Assembly: GCF_035046485.1 (NCBI RefSeq)
Contig: NC_085137.1
Span: 449,802,980-449,866,979, forward strand
Reading direction: 5' to 3'
DNA from: Aedes albopictus
Taxonomy: Eukaryota > Arthropoda > Insecta > Diptera > Culicidae
DNA length: 64,000 nucleotides
Part shown: piece by piece, positions 55,113 through 64,000 of the stretch
Layout of the letters: each line of letters starts with the position of its first letter
Position numbering within the stretch: position 1 is the stretch's first letter
Translations under genes and position numbers: made by a program
The notes under the pieces: generated by a model
What the model saw: only the letters and a program-made list of their open reading frames with translations
Databases searched by the model: none
Told to the model about the DNA's origin: nothing

Positions 55113-55608
55113 GCGGTCAGGAGATTTTGTATATATTTTGTAAATAAGTTTGTAAATATTTAAAATAAGATAGATTGTAAGAGAATACAATCTGTCTCAG
55201 ATAATTCAAATTTGTAAATATCCCTTAGCTTAGGCAAACGAAACGAATTCATTAACAAACGCTTCTCGAGGTCGAGGCCATTTGTTTTCTGGATAAGGTG
55301 GGAAAGAGAAAGCAGCACGACTATCGGTCAAGTTATCCACATAGCGGTGTAGTCACGATTGAACACGAAGGGTTTCGGGAAATGACGTACTTCCGGGTAC
55401 GTCCGAGATCATTCACTTTCCCTTATCTGAGGCTACAAAGACTCGATCAGTTCGTCCGTGATTGTCAATGGATGCCCTTTCGTTTGCCTAAGTTAAGGGA
55501 TATTTACAAATTTTAACCATGTTATATAGATTGTATTCTCTTACAACCATCTTACCTAAATATTTACAGACTTATTTCCAAAATATATACAACTTCTCCT
55601 GACCGCTA
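55111..55608. mobile_element. 494-bp inverted-repeat element inside the LINE RT
   Basis: The ends GCGGTCAGGAGATTTTGTAT (55113) and, in reverse complement, GCGGTCAGGAGAAGTTGTAT (to 55606) start arms of about 145 bp that reach AAATATCCCTTAGCTTAGGC. TA, or the longer palindromic ATGTA/TACAT, borders each end. It is younger than the LINE it interrupts. No coding sequence. Confidence 0.85.
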
Positions 55609-56401
55609 CATCGTGGGGCAATATCAGGCTGGATTTATGGGTGAACGCGCTACAACGGACCAGATGTTCGCCATCCGCCAGGTGTTGCAGAAATGCCGCG
55701 AATACAACGTGCCCACGCATCACTTGTTCATCGATTTCAAATCGGCGTATGATACAATCGATCGAGAACAGCTATGGCAGATTATGCACGAATACGGATT
55801 CCCGGATAAACTGATACGATTGATCAAGGCGACGATGGATCGAGTGATGTGCGTAGTTCGAGTATCAGGGACACTCTCAAGTCCCTTCGAATCTCGCAGA
55901 GGGTCACGGCAAGGTGACGGTCTTTCGTGCTTGCTGTTCAACATTGCATTAGAGGGTGTAATAAGGAGAACAGGGATAAACACGAGTGGGACGATTTTCA
56001 CGAAGTTCGTTCAGCTGCTTGGTTTCGCCGATGATATTGATATTATTGCTCGTAAATTTGAGACGATGGCGGAAACGTACATCCGACTAAAGAGTAAAAC
56101 CAGGCGAATCGGATTAGTCATTAATGTGTCGAAGACAAAGTACATGATGGCAAAGGGCTCCAGGGAGGAATCACCGCGCCCGCCGCTCCGAATTTATATC
56201 GACGGTGATGAAATCGAGGCGTTTGAAGAATTCGTGTACATGGGCTCACTGGTGACCGCCGACAACGACACCAGCAGAGAAATTCAGGGACGCATTGTGG
56301 CAGGAAATCGAGCTTACTTTGAACTCCGCAGAACTCTACGATCGAACAGCGGTCGCCGCCACACGAAGTTAACTATCTACAAAACGCTGATTAGACGGTA
56401 G
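55609..56401 (+). pseudogene. LINE reverse transcriptase, catalytic half
   Basis: VGQYQAGFMGERATTDQMF resumes the frame. FIDFKSAYDTI carries the first catalytic aspartate and GFADDIDII holds the FADD active site. GDGLSCLLFNIALE and INVSKTKYM are also intact. A TAG follows KTLIRR at the 3' side, before the C-terminal block. Confidence 0.9.
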
Positions 56402-56832
56402 TCCTCTATGGGCACGAAGCATGGACACTACATGCTGAGGACCAACGCGCCCTTGGAGTTTTCGAACGGAAGGTGTTGCGTACCATCTACGGCGGAGTGC
56501 AGATGGAAGACGGGACTTGGAGAAGGCGAATGAACCACAAGTTGCATCAGCTGCTGAGAGAACCAACCATCGTCCATACCGCGAAAATCGGGAGGCTACG
56601 GTGGGCGGGTCACGTCATCAGGATGTCGGATAGTAACCCGACTAAAATGGTTCTCGATAGTCATCCGACCGGTACAAGAAGACGTGGAGCGCAGCGAGCT
56701 AGGTGTGTCGAACAAGTGAAGGACGATCTGCGGACCCTACGCAGAGTACGGAACTGGAGACAAACAGCCATGGACCGAGTGGAATGGAGGAGGCTACTAT
56801 GTACTGCAGAGGCCACCCCGGCTTTGGCCTGA
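56402..56832 (+). pseudogene. LINE C-terminal domain
   Basis: After one frame change the sequence reads VLRTIYGGVQMEDGTWRRRM, KIGRLRWAGHVIRMSDSN and WRQTAMDRVEWRRLL, the standard tail of this LINE group. It ends at TGA 56830-56832, about 30 nt before the GTAAG-rich element end. Confidence 0.85.
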
Positions 56833-56860
56833 TCGGTAAGGTAAGTAAGGGACACTGTCA

Positions 56861-57984
56861 TTGACCTTGATTCGTATCTCTAGAAAGTTTTTGAGTGATA
56901 GTGCGAAGAGGTATGCAATTGCATATTCAGTAACATGTAAGAGAAGAGCATGTGGTAATTATTATTATTAATATTTATTAAAGACACTTTACCACTTATG
57001 TGGCATTCGTGTCTGATGTGGTAATGGTTAGGACCGGGAGTTGCTGGGACCTCGATAGGTCTGTATTACCCTGTATGCTGCTGTACAATTTATTGATGAT
57101 CATATCGCTTATCATCACTTCGAAAGCACGATCAGAATGAGGGAAACAACCTCTAAAGAAATCGTGTGTCTGTCTGATACCTGTCGACTCATAGTTTATC
57201 CATTGTCATATATACTCTTATCATGTTACTACCCCTTTCTGAGGGTTTCGTGACCAAACATTGCGTGACCATCGTTTCAACGACGACAATATATTTAAGG
57301 TTTACAGATTTGTCCACCACCACACCGCGTGGCAATGCCCGCCCTGGGTGGAGCGGAACCTTGTAACAGGCTGCTGTCGTTGTCAAACGGCTAGCTGCAT
57401 ATTGTTGTCACTTCAGTACATACCGAGATATTCCTGCAGGCAATGATTGAATTATTAAATGCTGTGACCATTTGTGACTAATGGACGTCAATTTGGGGCG
57501 GGTAGCCGACGTTAGGCATGGGCGGGCAACTCAACGATGGGTAACGAACGTTGTCGTGTGGGGTAAACAGATTTTCCCACAGTGCTAACTATGTGGTCAA
57601 ATAAAGTGGAAATAGACGATTTAGTTCAGACTTTTAGATTCGGGTTTGATTTATGAGTTCGATACCTCGATAATTGAATGGCTTTGCATGAGCATAATTA
57701 ATACATTTTTCTTAGCGGATGGTTTGTATCACATGGTAATTAGATGGAGATAAAACTAAAAAATACCAAATCATTCCGTTAACACTCTGATTCAAATCAA
57801 GTGTAGCCAGCGATAAACACGAGTTCTTAATTGGTATATTTATACTGGACGGAATACTTCCCGTCACTAGCGCCAACGACGAGTGTATATTGACTTTAAT
57901 CCAGACTCATCCAGATCACAGCCAGCGTGATCAATTGAGCAACTCAAACGGGTCTGCTGATGCTCCTCTTCAAACGTCACAAGC
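56861..57984. other. intronic spacer, no feature called
   Basis: Unique-looking sequence with short frames lacking domains. Confidence 0.5.
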
Positions 57985-58305
57985 AAACACAGTTCCATCA
58001 CAGAGAACAGACATCCAGGCTATAACAAATTTCATTCCGAAAGTTGTGTAAAGATATGAATCTTCACTTGTGTAAGGTTGTAAACCAATACACGATGACA
58101 ACACTAACGCCACCAAACACCATATTGCCACAGTCAGTGGTGAATTTAAACATTTCAAGTGGTGAATTAAATTAGTATGGGAAATTAACCGATTGCAGCG
58201 CCACGCTATTGCCACTTGTGTTGCCGATTTCAAATGGCCGTTAAATTTCTTACACAGCTTCGGAACTGGACTTGGATGTCTGTTCTCTGTGGTTCCATCT
58301 CACTT
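57985..58305. mobile_element. inverted-repeat element, CACAGAGAACAGACATCCA arms
   Basis: CACAGAGAACAGACATCCA (57998) is mirrored by TGGATGTCTGTTCTCTGTG (58273-58291), with weaker pairing outward (TTCCGAAAGTTGTG against CACAGCTTCGGAA). The interior has CAAGTGGTGAATTAAATTAG. It is a probable MITE just 170 bp before the carbonic anhydrase exon. Confidence 0.65.
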
Positions 58306-58476
58306 CGAAAACCAATAAGCTTTAAATATGTGTCACGTTTCGATCTGTTAACGACCTACGTCGAGAAAACCCCATCCGCCACGGATTTATCTCGCTTATC
58401 GTCACCACGCTTGCTTATAGATTCAGCCTGTTTATTGATCCGTTCAATTTACACCCTCTTCCTCTTCCTCGCCTAG

Positions 58477-58641
58477 GTCCATCCCATTGGGGCGAGCAGT
58501 ACAACAGCTGTACCGGAAAGCACCAGAGTCCAATCAACATCAACTCGCTGGACGTGAAGAAAGTTAACCTGCCGCCGTTGGTCTTCGATGGATTCGACGT
58601 GCCGCCGCAGCAGACCAATCTGACGAATAACGGACATACCG
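58477..58641 (+). CDS. alpha-carbonic anhydrase, 165-nt exon
   Basis: The acceptor CTCTTCCTCGCCTAG precedes 58477 and GTGAGT follows 58641. Exactly 55 codons, phase 1 at both ends. The protein reads [20 protein letters not shown] then [17 protein letters not shown]. The QSPINI motif is diagnostic of alpha-carbonic anhydrases, and the cysteine in NSCTG is the one that forms the disulphide in extracellular members. The zinc-binding histidines lie in later exons, not found before 64000. The enzyme is probably secreted or membrane-anchored; that is inference from the cysteine and family knowledge. Confidence 0.93.
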
Positions 58642-59345
58642 GTGAGTACCTACAGAACAGAAACACGAACTTTCCACGATGTTTATTGATGGAGTAAATT
58701 ATGTTGTTGACAAACTGGGTAAACGGCTTTAAGGACAACCGTCTTGATATCCTGCTTCCAGAATGCATGAGAATTTAAAACGCACAAATCTCAAGCAGCA
58801 AGCTTCAAACAACAGCGCATTTTATTATTCTGTGCTTGCTCACTTGTAATAAGCTTAAAATAAGAAGATCAAATGCGCTGGTTTTGTTTTCGAAGAGATT
58901 TGTGCCCTCGAAATCGTGAGTAGGTGCCAAAGTCGGCCATTGTGGTGGCCATCTTGGGTTTCTAACAAGTCTGTCCTTAATATTCTCCATGATTTGGATA
59001 AATGAATAAGAATTGCGCTTACTACTGTATTTCAAGTGTTCTCGATGAGTCACACCAAGTAGCGAATCAACAACATTTTAGCATCGTAACAGCATCGCTA
59101 GTTTTATAGAGAAATCCCAAACGTTGCATTAGAGGTATTTTTGGAAATTTCTTTACAAGCTGTTTCCACAATAAACTGTAGATCTTAGAGGTTCTACATG
59201 GCCTCTAAGACTGTGGCAATACATTCTGGCTTAGGATTCTATTGGTAGGACAGACAGTGCTTTATCCGTTACAAGGTTGTACAGGGTACAAAGTAAGACG
59301 GAAAATTGTAAAAAGGTTGGTTTTCTACTTCACACAATCGTTACC
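58642..59345. other. intron start, no gene seen
   Basis: Presumed next carbonic anhydrase intron. CCATTGTGGTGGCCATCTTGGG near 58938 belongs to the GCCATCTTGGATTT repeat that recurs at 59575-59625 and 59705. Confidence 0.5.
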
Positions 59346-59347
59346 TT

Positions 59348-59420
59348 TTCTATGGCGTAGTGGGTTAACGTGTCCTGTCTAGCGATTTGGGAAGTCGTTA
59401 GTTACAATCCCAACAGATCC
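59348..59420 (+). repeat. tRNA-like repeat
   Basis: TGGCGTAGTGGGTTAACG is a box A and GTTAGTTACAATCCCAAC sits at the box B position 45 nt later. Cloverleaf pairing is not evident; a degenerate SINE head is likely. Confidence 0.45.
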
Positions 59421-60050
59421 TCATCTTTTCTGCGTTTCTCCATTTTTTCAATGTAATTTAATCTCTTTTTATGCAGATTTTTTTAAAGGCTGATTTGATT
59501 TTTGAATTCTACTCATCAAGCCCGATCGATAAATACCCATATTTCATGCTATCATAGCTGAAACTCGTTCTCCGTGGCCGCCATCTTGGATTTTAGTCCA
59601 CCATCTTGGATTTCAAAAAGATACCCATATTGCATAGTATCCAAAGCAGCATTGACGTTTAATAGCATACATTCTGTGATTTTGGCCGCCCTTAAGGAAT
59701 TCAAGCCGCCATTTTGAATTCCAATACCCCTATAACATCCTCCATAACCTAAGGAATTTGTATGCCCAATTTGATTAAAATTGAGGGGGTTAGAAGCAAA
59801 GGGGTGTAAGTGACGAAAACCTACTTTCGAGTAAATGAGGTTTAAAGTTTTTCATCCCATACAAAATGTATGGAATTAAAAAATCGACCCAGTTTTCTGC
59901 GATTTATTGTAATTTTTCTAATCATCGTAAAAATAAACTTAAAAAAGTTCCTGAAAGCTTGAAATCTGAAGAATTTTTTAATATGCTCAGCTCAAAATCG
60001 ACAAAATGCCCACTTACACCCCTTTGATTTACGCCACCTACCCAAGCAAA
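59421..60050. repeat. CCATCTTGGATTT repeat region
   Basis: GCCGCCATCTTGGATTTTAG, CCACCATCTTGGATTTC and CCGCCATTTTGAATTCC occur within 130 bp (59578-59722), interleaved with ATACCCATATT. The right part (59780-60050) is AT-rich and featureless. Confidence 0.5.
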
Positions 60051-60051
60051 G

Positions 60052-60870
60052 GCGGATAACTAAGTGTTATCACTTTGATAATAAAATATGTTATCGGTAT
60101 TATTGGGTTTCTCATTAATGTTTAGACTACTGTGATAGTTTGAGAATCCACTGAATCATCATTTCCCAGCAAAATTTCACACTAATCAAACTTATTTTGT
60201 TTACCTGTTGTTCATCCCACGCTCATGTCTTGAACTCAACCGAACTTGTGCATGCCAGCCGCTGCGAAGTCGTGTGCGAAATTCGACTGTGATGATAATG
60301 AATTTCGACCGAGTCTAAATGGGTGCAAATGTCGCAATATCATTTTGTTATTTTTGTTATAATCTTTTCCAATTGATGATAATCAGATGATAACAATTTT
60401 AGTTATCAATAATTTTGGTCTGTCGCGATAACATAAAAATACTAAATGATAACAAAATATGTTATCAGTTTCCAAACGCACATTTCAAAGTTTTCCCAAA
60501 ACTGAGGGTCTGGTGGACCTCGAATCTAAAAATAGATTCCGCTTTCCATCTTCAATGCGACTGCAGTACGAAAGCGTAGCCTTCACTGAGTTCCGTTGGT
60601 ATAGGGGCTATCGGCTGCGTTCGGTAATCACTCGATCAGGGTTTGAGACCCACTAGGCGCAATTAGTTGAAAATGTGGGTAATAATAATTTTGGTCGATA
60701 AAATAGCCCTGAATGATAACAAAATGATAACAAAACCTGTTATCAATCAGCTGTATTTTTTCGTGTTGATAACTAAATATAATATTGAATAAAATAGTGT
60801 ATAACACAATTAGTTATCAACTTGAACTCAATGATAATTCAACTTCTTATCATTTTGGTATTGGTGGAGT
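60052..60870. mobile_element. GATAACA-rich element with central tRNA-like segment
   Basis: It starts ACCCAAGCAAAGGCGGATAAC and is dense in GATAAC/GTTATC motifs on both flanks. At 60597-60660 TGGTATAGGGGCTATCGG and GGGTTTGAGACCCACTAGG mimic pol III boxes A and B. The CCCAAG start recalls the elements at 2992, 11717 and 35767. The right end is uncertain. Confidence 0.5.
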
Positions 60871-61406
60871 AAAGGAGACTGGGCAAAAATGTATGGAGTC
60901 TGGGCCCGGAATGTACACCAATGACTCATATCTCTTTCGAAAGGTCTAATTGAGACAAGAAAAAGTTGCTATGGGGTCAAAAATATTCATCATGGGAGAA
61001 AAAAGTTATTCGACATTTTATGGGACGGATTATAGTTGTTTTTTTGTAATTATTTGCATTATTTTTCACAAGCCACCGATCTCAAATAAACCAAAAGTCT
61101 CATCTGAAAGTGTTATACTCAATGATCAGTCATTCTATTACAAAAAGAAGATAATAATGATTACAGGGATAGGTCAGTGCATAGAAAAGGTTGAGGTTTC
61201 TGCAAGTTTTTAGGAAAAAGTAGAGGGACACGTAGTGTATTATTCTAGGTATTAATATTATTATAGTGGAATGGGTAAACCTAAGATATTATACTTAAAA
61301 ACCCTTCCTTTGAGCAAGTGCTTGTGCAATGTTCAGATTATTATGTTGAAACACAGTGTAACATATGAAAATATAAAGGAAGTATAAAAAAAAAACGTAT
61401 TGATTA
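60871..61406. other. no gene seen
   Basis: AT-rich with poly-A tracts; the frame 60950-61213 has no domain. Confidence 0.5.
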
Positions 61407-61830
61407 GAGTCAAGCTTTATCCGACCAACAGGGTTGTCGCAAGGGTTGTGAGGCAAGGATGTACTATCACCGCTACTGTTTCTTATCGTAATCAACGAAA
61501 TATTTGTGGGGGTATTTGACCGAGCATCGAATTGTAGGCTACATTAGCAGCTCATCACTATAGAGCATCTAAACGACTTTGATTTGGCTAATTATGTAGC
61601 CCCTCTAGACCAATGGTGATTTGTCAAGCAAATTAAGCCCAATGACCTAGACGAACGTTTCTTTGCGGCAACGGCAAGTCTAACTATCAATGTCAGCAAG
61701 ACCAAATCATTAGATGTCAACACGGACTACCCCTCTAACTTAACAGTAGCTGGAAGAGCAATAGAGAAGGTCAAAAACTTGGTCAATATCTTGGATATCT
61801 TGGAATCAAGGAATATATGATCGAAGTGGT
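61407..61830 (+). pseudogene. LINE reverse-transcriptase remnant
   Basis: With frame changes it reads VRQGC, then LSPLLFLIVINEIFV, then LNDFDLANYVAPL (where the FADD motif would sit), then LTINVSKTKSLDVNTD and VAGRAIEKVK with YLG following. The order matches RTE-type RT motifs from the palm to the thumb. Many stops; no other domain. It differs from the LINE at 53690. Confidence 0.75.
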
Positions 61831-61884
61831 GAAGAAGATGCTTCATCGTTAACGAAGCCTGTGGGGTACCTATGCACCCCTCCC

Positions 61885-61950
61885 AGTAGTTGGTCCCTCG
61901 CGCGTTAAAGCATGACGTTTTTCGCGCGTTAAAGCAGGTGGACGTTTTTC
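61885..61950. repeat. two-unit tandem repeat TCGCGCGTTAAAGCA
   Basis: CGCGCGTTAAAGCATGACG then TTTTTCGCGCGTTAAAGCAG with GACGTTTTT shared; about 32-bp period, two units. Confidence 0.7.
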
Positions 61951-62338
61951 CACTGCTACTCGTGGGATTGCAAATTGAGAACAACAATAATCAAAAATCA
62001 GTTAGTAGCGGAAGCGGCGAGCCTCAGACAACCAATTTGCACGTATAATGAACTTTATGATCGTGTTATACGTACTTTTATGCGGATAAGTTACATCGCA
62101 TACGAAGCAGCAAAAGTGCCGCATGCATGCAAAAGTGGAGCCAATATACGTGCATTGGCAGCACAACAATAACGCCATAAGACTTGAAGTCACATCTTAT
62201 GTGATGTACGGTGTGCCTTATTGTGACGTAACATAGCACATTATGCGACCTTATAATGTTCGAAAAAAAACAATTATTGTCATCTCAGTGTCGAACTAAT
62301 GACCTTTGTTTAATTGAGCCCCACTTTACGTGTGTGTC

Positions 62339-62541
62339 CGCTAGACCATGGTTTCCCAAACTGTGGGTCGCGACCCCCCAGGGGGGTCGCCGACCTTCAT
62401 CCAGGGGGTCGCAAGGGGCAGTAAAATATTTTACTGTCATAGACAACAAATGAGGGAATTTCTATGGGGGGTCGCGAAAACTACGTCTGCTGGCAAAAGG
62501 GGGTCGCGCGATCAGAAAGTTTGGGAACCTATGCGCTAGAC
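62339..62541. mobile_element. hAT-type MITE with exact 8-bp target duplication
   Basis: A 187-bp element (62347-62533) flanked by CGCTAGAC on both sides (62339-62346 and 62534-62541). Ends CATGGTTTCCCAAACTGTGG and, in reverse complement, CATAGGTTCCCAAACTTTC. GGGTCGCGACCCCCCAGG and repeated GGGGGTCGC motifs fill the interior. An 8-bp duplication is the hAT superfamily hallmark. No transposase, so it is non-autonomous. Confidence 0.93.
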
Positions 62542-63135
62542 TATCTGGAGATAAATGCGACTATGGGTGATTTCCCGCACTGTTTCCACTACCCCTCTCT
62601 GGCTACCGTCATCCATTGTTGATTATCAGAGCCACAAACAAAACTAATGAGTTTGCAACCACAACGATGATTATTCACAGTTTTGTAGTTATTTGGCACT
62701 GCATGGACAGTCCAACAGCACCTCTTCCAATGTTTTTCATATCAGATCGCATTATGCCAACGTAAACGTTTCTTGCTTATGTGAGTTTTTATGCACCCTT
62801 TAACGAGTTTATTTTTTCATTCATGCGATTTCATTCGTACACCAATGCGAGTTAAACTAACTGGTATAATAAGCCAAGTATCAAGAGAAGTCGTATAATC
62901 ATTGCAATGTGCAATTAGGCGAATTCATTTGATACGTTGCGAGTTCGTTCGCACACTTTTCCGAATAATAAAAATATATATTTGTTGATTTGTATTCTTA
63001 TGCGACTTTTCCAGGTACATCGCAATAAGTACAAAAATAAATTATTCCTCCGCCGTACATATATGCGACAGAAGCTTAAAATGCTACTTTTTACTATGTA
63101 TTGCATGCATCCTTATGCGACTCCTGGTTGTCTGG
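62542..63135. repeat. AT-rich region with recurring TATGCGAC motif
   Basis: TATGCGAC or close variants occur near 62241, 62563, 63000, 63061 and 63113, with CATGCGAT and ATGCGAG forms between. No fixed period and no element ends found. Confidence 0.4.
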
Positions 63136-63139
63136 GGTT

Positions 63140-64000
63140 CAACCTCTTCGCAAGAAGCGGGTAAACTAGGTAATTCTTCATGCAGAGTAGGGACAGTAAG
63201 AGGTAGCTGTGCGCGATGTGCCAGTATTGGGAACCCCATTTTCTTCCTGACTAGCATGGCGGGGGAGGTCATGGTTCATGGTTGATGAAGGCCATAAAAA
63301 TAGGGATGAGAAGATTGAGAAAAAATTTAAGTGGCTGCGCAGCCGACAGGAGAGGTGCTACCAGGCGGCGTTTGTAAGGCCGGTTGTTAACCCGGAGAGT
63401 GAAGGGCAGTAATACCTGAAAGCTTGGAAGAGTGGGCCTTAATCGACCGGCTCGTCCAAGATCGAAGGGAGCAGGGGCTTGCGATCATGTAGGAGGTCCT
63501 CAGCGACCACATATTTGGGCGGATAAGGGGGAGAACGCTTTCTGGAACTTGTGAACAGGCAGAAGAAGAAAAGAAAGAAGAATGAGGTACATGAGCTTAG
63601 GGACGCTATGCTAAGAAGAGTATAACGGCAAATGCCAAAGGCAAGAACATCCAGACAAACGGGTCTAATCACTCAGAGATTTCGAAGACGATGATGAGCA
63701 ATGCTAAGCTCACGGACTCTGAAATCGCCGTACTCGAAAAAAAAAAAACGTCGTGGTAAAGCTCGACAAAACCTGCAAAGGCGCCGCCTACAAGTGCTCA
63801 TTGACGTGGTGAATCTTTATAGAAAACAATCGACTTCTTTCCGGCTGAAGGCATTTCAGTACTGACATTAGCCAGAGCGAAACCTAGCATGGTCAGAGTT
63901 TTTAGCCGGGTCTGACCAAGGTGGATCGTGAAAAGGCGCCCCTTTCCACGGCCCAGGCGTTGAAGTCAGCCGTCACCCGTTCTTTGCCCTGTCAGCTCAG
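63140..64000. other. purine-rich region, unassigned, runs off the window
   Basis: Balanced composition unlike the preceding AT-rich DNA, with AGGCAGAAGAAGAAAAGAAAG near 63556 and a poly-A tract at 63738. Frames are short and interrupted. It may be the 5' region or ORF1 of a decayed retroelement entering from the right, but no domain supports that. Confidence 0.35.

Larger units (their letters stand above)
53220..56860 (+). mobile_element. decayed non-LTR retrotransposon (RTE-like) in the carbonic anhydrase intron
   Basis: In order: an endonuclease, reverse transcriptase and the C-terminal LRTIYGG/GRLRWAGHVIRM block, on the same strand as the host gene. Frameshifts and stops split the frame at about 53940, 54445, 56401 and 56470, and a 494-bp element interrupts the RT. 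The 3' end is marked by GGTAAGGTAAGTAAG. The 5' boundary is uncertain. The clade call rests on motif resemblance to RTE/JAM-type elements. Confidence 0.85.
49804..58476 (+). other. 8.67 kb carbonic anhydrase intron
   Basis: GTAAGT to CGCCTAG. The intron holds a MITE (49996), a LINE endonuclease fragment (50511), ATTCGGCC repeats (50737), a SINE (51184), a small MITE (52680), a decayed LINE with its own insertion (53690-56860) and an inverted repeat (57985). Nearly all recognisable content is transposon-derived. Confidence 0.8.

Noticed and set aside
1..64000. Endogenous viral element of a non-retroviral RNA virus
   Set aside because: Such inserts are common in Aedes, but no frame in the window showed polymerase, helicase, glycoprotein or nucleoprotein motifs.

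Overview
The window looks like mosquito nuclear DNA, most likely Aedes. Three things suggest this: Feilai-type tRNA-derived SINEs, a dense load of miniature inverted-repeat elements (MITEs), and two split host genes lying in AT-rich, repeat-filled DNA. I see no bacterial-style gene organisation, no rRNA, no CRISPR array and no convincing free-standing tRNA gene. The species call is inference.

Host genes. Two genes can be supported, and no single long open frame covers either. (1) On the minus strand at 42675-43411 there is a compact four-exon gene for a 184-residue, four-helix membrane protein. Its three GT-AG introns (49, 70 and 63 nt) keep the frame, and a poly(A) signal follows. (2) On the plus strand, two exons of a secreted-type alpha-carbonic anhydrase (49756-49803 and 58477-58641) join in phase across an 8.67 kb intron. 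Its first and catalytic exons are not seen and probably lie elsewhere in long introns or outside the window.

Region by region. 1-4.9 kb: a Feilai tail, an ATTCGGCC repeat, a 0.6 kb TA-flanked MITE, a TTAA-flanked mini-element and a hairpin. 4.9-8.5 kb: AT-rich DNA with a MITE. 8.77-10.23 kb: an inverted-repeat element carrying an LTR-like promoter block. 10.9-11.6 kb: a LINE fragment and a SINE. 11.7-20.3 kb: a four-level nest. A CCCAAGTAAC-ended element is split by a Ty1/copia retrotransposon, which is itself split by two further elements, one of which holds two more. 20.5-29 kb: MITEs, a 373-bp duplication, SINEs, degenerate AGAACAG satellite, a second hairpin and two hammerhead-like motifs. 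29-38 kb: low-content DNA, degenerate repeats and a second copy of the CCCAAGTAAC element with a TTAA insertion. 38.7-45 kb: two long foldbacks around the membrane-protein gene. 45-48.4 kb: a 155-bp satellite with a MITE inside it, then nested inverted-repeat elements. 49.8-58.5 kb: the carbonic anhydrase intron with two MITEs, a SINE and a decayed endonuclease/RT LINE (itself interrupted). 58.6-64 kb: tRNA-like repeats, a decayed RT, a hAT-type MITE with an exact 8-bp target duplication, and an unassigned purine-rich end.

The window is mostly a record of transposition. Several insertions can be proved internally, because an uninterrupted paralogue or an interrupted reading frame shows the empty site. 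All copia and LINE reading frames seen are broken.
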